Assembly (NCBI GenBank): GCA_024364805.1
Contig: CM044489.1
Coordinates: forward strand, 5,624,145 to 5,646,358
From: Euprymna scolopes
Taxonomy: Eukaryota; Mollusca; Cephalopoda; Sepiida; Sepiolidae
DNA length: 22,214 nucleotides
Reading direction: 5' to 3'
Below the pieces are notes generated by a model. It was not told the origin of the DNA. It saw only the letters and a program-made list of their open reading frames with translations, and did no database searches. The translations under genes were made by a program, and so were the position numbers. The stretch's first letter is position 1. Every line of letters starts with the position of its first letter. This document shows, piece after piece, positions 8,470 through 17,856 of the stretch.

Positions 8470-10610
8470 ACACATGCTCATAGGCCACACAGCAATGCCA
8501 ATCAAGCTGTTATAATGGTACAAATCGCTCTTAATTTTCGTACCGAAACTGAAGACCCGTTGTTCAAAACAACAAGGTATTATAAAAAGACTGTCATGTA
8601 AACCATCAGGAATCTCATCAGTGATTCTCTATGGGAATATATTTTAGCTATTCCCGCTGAAATGTGCGCAAATGAGACCACTGAATGGTTCAAAACGGCA
8701 ATTTAAGTATATGTTCACACGCAGAAATGATATAGTAAGCTCCATTCTCTCCAATGTTTCACTTCTACTTGTGAAGAAGGCATTGCACAAATGCAGTATT
8801 TAACCGACATAAGTCCAGTAGAAACAGAAGAAACTTTACAGAATCTAGAAGTAATTATAAGAAAAGTGTAGGGGCAATTAAGAAAGAATATACCGAAACA
8901 ACCAGAAAACGCATCGAAGAGCAGAAATTAGGATCACTCCATTTTTGTAAAATCCACAAAAATGTTATAACAAATGGGTAATAAACAATTTCCCCCGCTT
9001 TCCAACAATCATGGAGTTGTTTGCACGGTATCCGAGAAGGCTAACATGCTTGCAAGTCGGTTTGCCTCATGCTCCACATTGAACTCAGCAAACCACTCTC
9101 TCCTTGACTTTTTCTTTTACAGGCAGACGCCACGCTAGATGGCTGAAAATAATCTATTCTCAGGTGCAGGATATCATAACAAATCTAGACACCTCAAAAG
9201 CGTGTCAATCTGATATAATCACGGTTGTGCTATTTAAAAAGTAGTCCGTTAAGGATGATTCAGTCATTTCCAAGCTTTTTCACAAATACCTTAACGAATC
9301 TTGCTTACGGACTGTTGGAAAATTAATTCTGTGGTACCAGTTTACAAAAAATCCGGTGAAAGAACTGACTCATTAAATTATCGCCTCATTACGCTCCAAC
9401 CGTCTTTTTCCAAAATATTTACGTCGTAATTAACGACGCTCAAGTCTATCAATTTTCAGCTGCTAGATATCTGACCGACCAATGATATTGATTTAGGCTA
9501 GCATGTTCTAGAGCAGGTATCCTAATTGTAATCTTTGAAAGTATATACGATACACTGAACAAAGCAGGGGTGAGTAGACCAATAGCCCTAGTAATATCTA
9601 AGACTTTTAACATGGTATGGTACGATGGTTTTCTCAGGAAAACTAGATAATACGATATCAGTTGGCGAATACTTACCATACTTAAATCCTTCTTTAATAT
9701 AAGAAGAATCAATGTGGTCCTCCCCGGACGTATATCAAAACAATAAGATATAAATACGGGGTTTCCCCAGGGGTCCATCCTTTGACCTTTAATATTCTCA
9801 ATACTCATAATGATACCCTGGTAAAATTGTCTCTGATATGGTTATAATTGCTGAATATACCCTGCCTGTGATTATCCCGAAGAGAAAACAAATGATCACA
9901 TATCCAATGAAATTGCAGAAACACTATAGGAAGACCTTCAATTTTTAGTAAAATAGGAACAAACTGGATAGCTACATTCAATGCTGCTAAGACTAAGCTT
10001 TTTTCTTTCAATATTTACAATAAATCTTCTCAGAAACCAATAGCTCTGGCTAAAGATACATTACCTGAAAGTGCTTCGTTTAAACTCCCCGGCCTTTTAG
10101 ACGCATTGAATATAATTTGGAACAGACACATTGAGATCATTGCCACAGCCGTTCGAAGTAAGGTCGGCTTTTTCTAGAAAGCTACTTTCGTCTGAAAGTG
10201 TATTGTACATCTAAAGACCACAATTTTCCCATGTATTGAGTACTGTTTAGACGTCTTTTTGCCTGATGCACCTGCTATATCTTACGTTCCTGGACAGGTT
10301 TCAAAAAAGGGTCGCCAACCTGATAGGTCCTGAACTGTCATGCAAACTTCAGGTACTGTCATATCGACGAAATGTTGCATTCCTCTACCTGATTTACAAG
10401 TATTTTCATCGTAGATGCTCTGAGGAACTATGCCCCTTGTACGCCCTCCACGTAAATATCCCAACAAAATATACAAGCAGCTAAGTCCAACTCATACAAA
10501 GTAGACATGCTTAGTTTAATGGTTTCTTTCCCAGAACTGCTAACTTTTTTTACATGGGGGTCACCACTTATCAAGGCCCTAAGGCAACTCAGAGTTAAGC
10601 GTTATTGCGT
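8470..10610 (+). mobile_element. LINE-A: 5'-truncated, decayed Jockey/CR1-type non-LTR retrotransposon
   Basis: Plus-strand peptides follow the family order. The tail of the endonuclease domain (VQIALNFRTETEDP, near 8518) comes first, then the linker (CANETTEWFKTAI, near 8665; SEKANMLASRF, near 9030). RT follows with KSGERTDSLNYR (near 9350), ALVISKTFNMVWYDGFLRK (near 9590) and GFPQGSIL (near 9760). The thumb shows NWIATFNAAKTKLFSFN (near 9960) and IIWNRHIEI. The C-terminal region shows FLDRFQKRVANLIGPEL (near 10290), RRNV and RCSEEL. The catalytic box at 9838-9861 reads MVIIAEYT in place of xYADDT, so both catalytic aspartates are altered. Many stops and frameshifts are present. The longest intact piece is the C-terminal 10266-10484, in frame to a TAA. 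The 5' endonuclease half is missing, typical of LINE 5' truncation. The element would have encoded ORF2-type endonuclease/RT for target-primed reverse transcription. Confidence 0.9.
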
Positions 10611-10672
10611 GTACAGTAATCAATGAGATAGTGTCGTAGTAATCGTTAGTATTGGGGGGTTTAATAGAGTGT
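10611..10672. other. Short spacer between convergent LINE-A and LINE-B
   Basis: About 60 bp separate the 3' remnants of the two oppositely oriented LINEs. No clear poly(A) or simple 3' tail is left for either element. Confidence 0.5.
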
Positions 10673-11239
10673 CTTACTTAAGGGGGCGGTTTGTTAGGAG
10701 TTTGTTTATGTTGGACTTGAAGACGTCCAAGTTGTAGTAAGGTGGGAAACAGGCAAGCGGAAGAGTTCCACTGGCATGCAGTTCTAAGAAAGAAGGTTGC
10801 TCATGGAATCTACGTTTGGATTTAGCACAGATAAAGAGTGGTTTCAGCTAGACGGGTGTCTCTCGTGAAAGATTGGTGAAAGGGAACGAGGGATTTGAGT
10901 GCAGACGAGCACCTGCCATAGAAATAACGATAAAAAAGACCGGCTCGCAACGTCTCTTCTGTGGGAGAGAGGTTTCAGGGTAGAGAAAATGACATCTTCC
11001 ACTAAACCACGAAATCTATTTTGTACTCTGTCAAGGAACGATAGGCTGTTTTTATCAGCTCCTACCAGATGTGGCAACAGTACTCGATCGTAATTGGCTT
11101 TTATAGTGATAGAGAATTGCATCAGTAGTGAGATATCTTCTGGAGCGGTAGAAGAATGTCACCATTTTCCCAGCGTCCCTTGCAAAAGATGTGATGTGAA
11201 TGTTCCATTTCAGATCAGGAGTAAAGGTCAAACCTAGAA

Positions 11240-11885
11240 NNNNNNNNNNNNNNNNNNNNNNNNNNNNNNNNNNNNNNNNNNNNNNNNNNNNNNNNNNNNN
11301 NNNNNNNNNNNNNNNNNNNNNNNNNNNNNNNNNNNNNNNNNNNNNNNNNNNNNNNNNNNNNNNNNNNNNNNNNNNNNNNNNNNNNNNNNNNNNNNNNNNN
11401 NNNNNNNNNNNNNNNNNNNNNNNNNNNNNNNNNNNNNNNNNNNNNNNNNNNNNNNNNNNNNNNNNNNNNNNNNNNNNNNNNNNNNNNNNNNNNNNNNNNN
11501 NNNNNNNNNNNNNNNNNNNNNNNNNNNNNNNNNNNNNNNNNNNNNNNNNNNNNNNNNNNNNNNNNNNNNNNNNNNNNNNNNNNNNNNNNNNNNNNNNNNN
11601 NNNNNNNNNNNNNNNNNNNNNNNNNNNNNNNNNNNNNNNNNNNNNNNNNNNNNNNNNNNNNNNNNNNNNNNNNNNNNNNNNNNNNNNNNNNNNNNNNNNN
11701 NNNNNNNNNNNNNNNNNNNNNNNNNNNNNNNNNNNNNNNNNNNNNNNNNNNNNNNNNNNNNNNNNNNNNNNNNNNNNNNNNNNNNNNNNNNNNNNNNNNN
11801 NNNNNNNNNNNNNNNNNNNNNNNNNNNNNNNNNNNNNNNNNNNNNNNNNNNNNNNNNNNNNNNNNNNNNNNNNNNNNNNNNNNNN
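11240..11885. other. Assembly gap (run of N)
   Basis: 646 consecutive N fall within the reverse transcriptase of LINE-B, between the QYGFRSARYT block and the LGLTFTPDLKW block. In related elements this interval codes for the RT palm including the catalytic box. The missing length is therefore expected to be RT sequence of similar size, but an extra insertion cannot be excluded. Confidence 1.
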
Positions 11886-12625
11886 CTGCTGTATATCTTG
11901 CAGACCGGAAACCATATTGCATTTCACTAAGAAGGTTGTTTATGTGGAGGTGGTTGACTACTTCTTTATTTAATATGGATTCCAAAAACTTACTCATGAC
12001 ATACATGAGACTTATTGGTCTGTACTAAAAGGGAGATGACTTATCACCTGAATTCTTAAATACAGGGCATACTGATGAGGTTTTCCAGGATGTTGGAAAG
12101 CACTTCTCATTAAGGCAACGCTTAAAAAGTTTTGTAAGTATAGGGGCAAGTTGGAGCTTTTTTTTCATAGCGTGTTGTCTGTTATAGGAGGAAACACAGG
12201 GAGTTAATGGTCATTGTCTCATAGGGTAGAATTAGCTGCAGAGTTCTTGGCAAATAGTCTGGTTTTGTCTGATTCTGACGAGATGACCTCAGGCCTATTG
12301 ATGATAGTTGGTATAGAACGTACGCTTCTGTTCAAGATCCTGTTTGCTATTTGCCAGAACTGGTGGGAACTAAGCCGGTGCTCAGCTATTTGGATTCCAC
12401 AGACTGAGCATATAGCTCTCTTGCATTTTTATTCCTCTTTTTCTGTAGTTGGTGGCAGTTCTGAAAGCAACTTTAGTCTCAGTACATCTATTACGTTGGT
12501 AGCTATGGAAAAAGTGATTTCTGTGTGCGATGGCAGCAGCACATTCCGTGGAGAACCATGGCTGGCTGTGACGTTTTTGCTGGAATTTTTTTAGATGGTA
12601 TGAATCGATCTATGCCTACAATTAT

Positions 12626-13060
12626 CTATTCGGTCAGGTCTGATAATATAGATGACAAATTATTTTTGAACATGGAATGCAGAGGAAGGTCAGATATGAA
12701 TGTATGTAATCCCTCCCAGTCAGCCATAGTGTATCGATGTACAGTAGGGTGGAGAGGTACGCCTGAAGAATTATTACATTTCATTTTTATCTTAACTGTT
12801 ACAACGGAGTGGTCAGAGGATCCCAGAGGAGATAGAACGGAACATGAACACAGCTCAGGGGATGTTGTGAGGAGTAGGTCTAGAAGGCTTGCATATTGAC
12901 CAGGTGTATCGGGCACACGGGTGAGTTCGTGAACAATGTGAATGAGGTCATAAGCAATGGCAAAATCATGACAAAACCTCTCCTCGTCCTCGGTTTTATT
13001 TGAGTGGGTCAGCCATTCCACATTATGGACATTGAAGTTCCTTTGGAAGTCTCTTTCAGG
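12626..13060 (-). pseudogene. LINE-B endonuclease domain (C-terminal half)
   Basis: The open stretch 12626-13021 and its upstream continuation give NFNVHNVEWLTHSNKTED. Further blocks are ELTRVPDTPGQYASLLDLLL and PLGSSDHSVVTVKIKMK. The SDH triad near the end is the conserved catalytic histidine motif of endonuclease/exonuclease/phosphatase-fold LINE nucleases. The (N)xxDLLLT block is the usual substrate-side segment. The enzyme nicks genomic DNA to prime reverse transcription. About 130 residues remain where a full domain would have roughly 220, so the N-terminal catalytic residues are absent and the domain cannot work. Confidence 0.88.
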
Positions 13061-13070
13061 GTTGATTTTT

Positions 13071-13620
13071 TCAGACTTCTTACATTCAAAAGTTCAATAG
13101 TAATGTGACTAGACATCTTGCTGCTCCACTCCCTACATAGTATATCTCCAACTACTCCCCCGATCTCTGCAGATACTTTCCCTTATCCCTGTTATTGCTG
13201 TCCTCGATAATAGCACCCTATATCAAAATGGATATGTGCATTTTTTTGTAAGGGGGTCAGCATATACGCTTATTATATTTTACACGAGTTTTCTGAATAG
13301 TGGAAAACACCAAATATCTAATCATATAAGATCCATAAAATATTACTTATTAAACAATATAAACACTTCTGAAGAAAGAAAAACACTCTGAAAGGAGTTT
13401 AAGCATTTACGGTGCACGCGCCATATTTAATTCTTTCTAATTGTTTTTACGGATTTTAGGCATAAAAATTATAGAGAAAAAGTGAGTTCATAATACAGTG
13501 ATCTTAAAACATAATTAACTTGCAATCCATGTGTTTTGGTGTTGTCGGTGGAAGTATAGCACGAAGCTAGAACATATTCTTTTATATTAAAAAATGCGAG
13601 AAAATAATTATACTACGGTT
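13071..13620. other. AT-rich stretch, nothing recognised
   Basis: No transposon peptide, frame or repeat is convincing. It lies upstream of the truncated 5' end of LINE-B. Confidence 0.5.
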
Positions 13621-13659
13621 CTTAGCAGTTACCACTTCCTGCACTGAGATATAACAGGC

Positions 13660-14113
13660 ACTGGCGGCGTAACTGAAAATGAAGAATCTGCCTCAAAATG
13701 ACTGGCAGTGATAGTTTGCAGAAGATTTTGGTTGTGATTGTTTTCACTGTTAAGCATAGATGCTTTGTAACTTCATAAGCAGCACATGTTGGTGTCGGCC
13801 TCCATTGACGTACACCTAACGTTGTATCCACGTATTTCACTGGATGGTTCGAGAGATTACTGATTGGCATTACCATTTAATGTTGACTGGCGTTACTGGT
13901 GGTTCTTGAATGAGTTTGAAAGTCTCGTTGTCGGTTCTAGCATATAATATCATTTACTGGCGGCCAGTAGCAGTATCACCGTCTATTGGACTGCTTCGAA
14001 ATGGAATTGAGGCGGTTATTTGCGTTTACTGGCGAGCACTAACTTCTTCTGCAATTGTCGATATAATCAGTGCCGTCCCCAATAGTTCTGCTCTGAAATA
14101 AAACCGACTGGCG
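13660..14113. repeat. Recurring ACTGGCG word, possible decayed tandem repeat
   Basis: ACTGGCG occurs at 13660, 13886, 13956, 14028 and 14107. Near matches occur at 13701 (ACTGGCA), 13839 and 13895 (ACTGG). The last four exact copies are spaced 70, 72 and 79 bp apart. Sequence between copies is only weakly alike, for example ttgtcg followed by atataat in two units. This could be an old satellite or minisatellite of about 72 bp. It could also be chance, so the call is tentative. No gene is seen in this stretch. Confidence 0.35.
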
Positions 14114-14124
14114 TTAATATCACT

Positions 14125-14690
14125 GCTTTACTGGTTCATACAAATCGCTTAACCTAGGCTTAATTTGAACAGACAACATCAATTGGAACAAATACATTAC
14201 CGTAATTATCAAGACTGCTGCGAGGAAGGTTGGCTCTCACTACCGTGATATAAGGTTACTCTAACTTGAGATTATCCTGTATAACTATAAAACGACGATG
14301 CTGTCCTTTATTGAATAGTTTTGTCACATCTAGGCTGGTGCATCGGCCGCAAGTCTCTTATTCCTAGATTGCTTTCCAAATAGATCTTGAAATGTCGGCC
14401 GAACTCAAACCTCTATTCAATCACCGAAATGTAGCATCCATGTGCCTGTTTTAAAAGAAAGTTAATGGTAAGTGTTCGGACAAATTCCAAATACTCGTAT
14501 CCGTTCAACGTAAATACTTCCGACAAACCCGAGGAACAGCCAAATCCAACCACTTCTTTAGCGAGGCCCCTTGATTATGTAAGGCTGCCACTCAATACTT
14601 TCTTCCCTCGAACTACTGGATTTTGGATGTCCTTCCTATTTTCTAGCTTTCCTGACTGTAATGGCATGCAAAATGTTTAATATAATGTGA
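14125..14690 (+). mobile_element. LINE-C: 3' fragment of a Jockey/CR1-type LINE
   Basis: Plus-strand peptides match the C-terminal third of the family. In order they are LNLGLI and NINWNKYITVIIKTAARKVG (near 14150-14235), a CHI-WAGASAASLLFLD block (near 14320-14370), and VRLPLNTFFPRTTGFWMSF followed by SFPDCNGMQ (near 14600-14665). The last corresponds to the FFPRTAxxWNSLP segment that closes these RT proteins. Alignment with LINE-A over 10085-10170 is visible in the DNA itself. Only about 565 bp survive, with several stops and frameshifts. The 5' edge is hidden near the ACTGGCG region, and the 3' end near 14690 has no visible tail. Confidence 0.8.
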
Positions 14691-15030
14691 ACAGGCAACT
14701 CCGTAAATTGTATTCCTAGACTCTAGAATCTACCACGTCTCGCTGCGAAACTACGTACATAGTATTCCAAGAAATCTTTCGCATTTATCGGCCCTTACGA
14801 CTTAAGGCGTTATGCCTCCTTTATGGTACATAAAACATTAATAAAATAAAATGATATCGTAACATAACTGGCAGATATTGTAAATTAAAATAGGTAGTCC
14901 GTTTTCGTAAGGGAAATTAATTACACTAGTAAGCAGTTTACAACTGGTCTGAGTAGCTTTACATCTTTTTTTCAGTAATTATTTCATAGTAATAATACGA
15001 GTATATAATTGAAGTATTATATTAAAACTT
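14691..15030. other. AT-rich stretch, nothing recognised
   Basis: No frame or repeat is supported between the end of LINE-C and the trinucleotide microsatellite. Confidence 0.45.
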
Positions 15031-15066
<36 letters not shown>

Positions 15067-15113
15067 ATAATAATAATAATAATCAAATTAAAATAGTGAT
15101 AGTGATAATAATA

Positions 15114-15152
<39 letters not shown>
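15031..15152. repeat. Compound trinucleotide microsatellite (CTA)12-(ATA)n ... (TAT)n
   Basis: Perfect (CTA)12 covers 15031-15066 and passes directly into an ATA/TAA run to 15083. A short interrupted run follows near 15103-15118, then a (TAT)n run at 15119-15152. The TAA run and the TTA run are complementary, so this locus can fold into a long AT-only stem. Frames reading Thr, Asn, Ile or Ser homopolymers are by-products of the repeat. Confidence 0.95.
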
Positions 15153-15179
15153 GAAATAATGAAAATAAAAACAGTATTT

Positions 15180-16380
15180 AGGCAATGTATGAACTTCAGA
15201 CAACATTGTCCGTGTCGATAAAAACGATATAAAAAATTACATTAATAATAAAAAACAAAACAATACTTATTATAGTAAGAGCAAGGGCCATACTACGGGT
15301 CTTTTTATAAATTGTGTAAGGCAAAGATACCGAATAAAAAAGACAAGGTTAGTTATCCAGGTACTCATTGTTTAATATTCTATAGACATGTTTCATCTTA
15401 ATTTCACTTTCTCCATACATGCTATTTTCTTCTAAGTTCAAGATAATTTTCTCCTTGTTGATGAAAATAGATCTTATTTGTTCTTACTTATATAAAGTTT
15501 TATTATTTTCTACATATATTATTAAATTACTTATACAATATTTATCACCTGTACATTCATATATAGATTTTGACTGAATAATTTTACAGAAAACAAAAGG
15601 GGTTGAAGTAAGCCTACATATATCCCACTCTATAGATATATTATTGTATAGTCTTTGAGTTAATTATTGTGAAAATTTAAAGTGTGCAAATAACAGTATC
15701 TTATTCCGTATTCATTGATTTGCATAAACTAAAATTTATCTCATAATGTAATACAATATTTTTCTTTATAAAAGAGTCGTTAATTCGTTAATTATTGATT
15801 TACATATTTTGATTCTGTTAAACGAAATACTCTGTAATATTTAGAAATTAAAATAAATTATAATAATAACTGTACAATATACTATAGTTCTCTTTATGAT
15901 AAGCCTCATGTGTATTATTAAATAAATGTACAATAGATTATAGTAATTATTCAAAATTATTATCTGTGAACGGAAAATTGAGAGTCAGTTTATAATAATG
16001 CTCATATATGTTATTAAGAAAATTTAATGTAACTCGATATATATTTCGACTGCAGAAATTCCCCTCTGGACCAAAGGACCAAAGTTCAACAACAGATGCC
16101 ATTTAGAAATTTTATACACTCTCATTTCTGTCACATTCACTCATGATAATTAAATGATACATACCATTCGTTGAATAATACAATCACAAACGTCATAACT
16201 GCAGAAGAATTTTCTGTTGTTTTCTCTTAATATTCAGTGCTTTTGCGGCTACCAGTTTAGACCGAGAAAAATTCTATAGTTTTCTACAATAGTGTGCTTG
16301 CACTGCCATAGACTGGTTATTACATACATGCAGTTTTTCCATTCTTAAATTTTGAACATTTTGATTGGTTGGTATCTTAG
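15180..16380. other. Very AT-rich stretch, nothing recognised
   Basis: The stretch is dominated by A/T with scattered TTATTA, ATAAT and similar words. No open frame, transposon remnant or structured RNA could be supported. Confidence 0.5.
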
Positions 16381-16382
16381 TA

Positions 16383-16418
16383 TCTGCATATTCTAGAATT
16401 TCTGCATATTCCAGAATT
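16383..16418. repeat. 18-bp tandem duplication with heat-shock-element-like cores
   Basis: Two adjacent 18-bp copies (16383-16400 and 16401-16418) differ at one base. Each contains TTCNNGAA: TTCTAGAA at 16391-16398 and TTCCAGAA at 16409-16416. This is the inverted pentamer arrangement bound by heat shock factor. No gene start is visible nearby, so a regulatory role is only a possibility. Confidence 0.6.
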
Positions 16419-16441
16419 TCTACAAGAAATAAAACGCTTCA

Positions 16442-16996
16442 GAAATTAAACAAGATGACGTCGCTCTCTACCGAAGTAAAAGTGTTCTATAAAATAAAGT
16501 AAATTAAACATATTAACCGATTGTCGTCGCTTTGTACATATCACATAACAAACAAAATTAAACGGTTGGCGTCGCTAAAAAACAATAAAATTAAAAATAT
16601 TAACTTATTGCCGTCATTCTCTATATATTACAATCGTGCCGACAATAACAAACAACATTAAATATATTAAATTATTAGCATCGCTAAAAAAACACAAAAT
16701 TAAACATATCAATCAATTGCCCTCACACTAGATATACATCAACCTTGCTAAAAAATAATAAATAAAATTGGGCATATTACCTTGTTGGCATCGCGAAAAA
16801 AACTACAAAATTAAATATATTAACCGTCGCAATTAACTGATTACAATCATGCCTAAAACAAACAAACAAACACATATTAAATAATTGGCGTCGGAAAAAA
16901 AACTAAACATATTAACCGATAATCGTCGAACCCTACCTAATACAATCGTGCTGAAAACTAACAAAACAGTAAACATATTAATTAATTAACGTCGTA
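16442..16996. repeat. Bipartite tandem array, about 105-bp dimers
   Basis: A unit opening (A)AAATTAAACATATTAA and then a T-G-C/TCGTCGC-like box repeats at about 16442, 16501, 16554, 16587, 16654, 16696, 16764, 16807, 16868, 16904 and 16966. From 16501 on, long units (53-68 bp) alternate with short units (33-43 bp), giving about five dimers. Long units share a tail resembling TACAATCGTGC. Short units share GGCGTCGCTAAAAAA. Divergence between units is considerable, so the array is old. It encodes no evident protein and resembles a degenerate minisatellite with higher-order structure. Confidence 0.8.
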
Positions 16997-17100
16997 TTAT
17001 ACAGAAGACAATAACTTTTTTGTGGTAGTTTTTTACATGAGCCCCACCTCCACAATTTTCTTTGACGTGAGGTATTTACCTGTTTTCAACTATGCTGATT

Positions 17101-17325
17101 ACGAAAATCGCATTTGAATTTGGCAGAAACAAGTATTTTAGATAATTCAATATGTCTACTCCGAAAACCGCCTTTAACATAAGGCTGTTGGTGTTGTCTG
17201 TTCCGAAGCCGTTCTGAAAAAATGTTTTGGTATCTATTCCGAAACCATTATAAACATGCGAAGGTTGAAGGTAACTATCCCGAAAGCCGTTCTTAACATA
17301 AGGAAGTGGGGATTGGCTATCAAGC
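17101..17325 (-). repeat. About 40-bp tandem array with peptide-repeat capacity
   Basis: A CCGAAANCCGTTNTTAACAT-like unit recurs at 17161, 17203, 17239 and 17280, with a weaker first copy at 17101; spacings are 60, 42, 36 and 41 bp. On the minus strand an 83-codon open frame (17327-17076) reads through it. That frame shows KNGFRDS, YNGFGIDTKT, QNGFGTDNTNS and KAVFGVD in series, repeats of 12-14 residues. No domain is recognised. The frame could be the relic of a low-complexity repeat protein or a chance frame in a minisatellite. Spacing that is not always a multiple of three argues for the latter. Confidence 0.65.
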
Positions 17326-17442
17326 ACAACCGTTTTCTACGATATGGGGGGTGCGTCAATTAATAATAGATAAATGCGAAGTCTGCATGCATATAATATT
17401 GTACTTAGCGTATTTTTCGAAAAGACAAGTCCGGGATTTTGC

Positions 17443-17446
<4 letters not shown>

Positions 17447-17521
<75 letters not shown>

Positions 17522-17534
17522 CATATATATATAT
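17447..17534. repeat. (TA)n microsatellite with ACAT interruptions at its 3' end
   Basis: TA dinucleotides run from 17447 to about 17517, followed by acatacatatatata to 17534. Open frames on both strands here are Tyr-Ile artefacts. Confidence 0.96.
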
Positions 17535-17855
17535 TGCATATTTCACCACATCAAATATATGTGTTTGGTCTATTCTGTTTTCGATACTTTGCAATTTCGA
17601 AGGCAGTCTTAACCTTTTCCGGGAACTGGCTGATGTAATCACCATGATTATCGTAAGTCCGAGTACTTTCCAATTTGTCAGGATTCATCGTTAGAGATAA
17701 ATTAATTTAACTGGTTTTGAACAATTCATAAAGTGTTTTTTTTTCTTTCTCATTTGTTAATAAAATATAATAATAAAATTGAAAATAGAATTAATAGACA
17801 AAAAAGTATACTTTATTTAATTAAATATGTCATATAGAAAAAATGATGCCTAAAG

Positions 17856-17856
<1 letters not shown>

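Larger units (their letters stand above)
10674..13070 (-). mobile_element. LINE-B: 5'-truncated, decayed Jockey/CR1-type non-LTR retrotransposon
   Basis: On the minus strand the order is part of the apurinic-type endonuclease (12626-13060), linker (about 12060-12620), RT (about 11055-12030, most of it lost in the N run), then the C-terminal region down to a TAA at 10676-10674. Linker evidence is FWQIANRILNR and PEVISSESDKTRLFAKN. RT evidence is RPISLMYVMSKFLESIL, MQYGFRSARYT and, past the gap, LGLTFTPDLKW. C-terminal evidence is VLLPHLVGADKNSL, FLDRVQNRF, LKPLSHRRDVAS and the final LDVFKSNINKLLTNRPPLK. Several frameshifts interrupt coding. The N-terminal part of the endonuclease is missing. 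It is related to LINE-A but clearly another subfamily; its closest relative in the window is LINE-D at 21782-22214. Confidence 0.92.

Noticed and set aside
9449-10011. Minus-strand frames of 119 and 68 codons
   Set aside because: The plus strand here carries the recognisable LINE-A RT blocks, so these frames are shadows.
12214-12899. Two plus-strand frames of about 125 codons
   Set aside because: They are antisense to the LINE-B linker and endonuclease, which carry the recognisable motifs.
13622-13876. 84-codon minus-strand frame
   Set aside because: No recognisable domain, and it overlaps the ACTGGCG-rich stretch, which better explains its pattern.
15009-15221. Thr/Asn/Ile and Asn/Ser homopolymer frames on both strands
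   Set aside because: They are translations of the trinucleotide microsatellite.
16442-16996. CRISPR-like array
   Set aside because: The units diverge along their whole length and are not identical repeats with unique spacers, and the window is clearly animal DNA.
17306-17694. Three overlapping frames of 100-110 codons
   Set aside because: All read through the (TA)n tract as Tyr-Ile repeats, on both strands.
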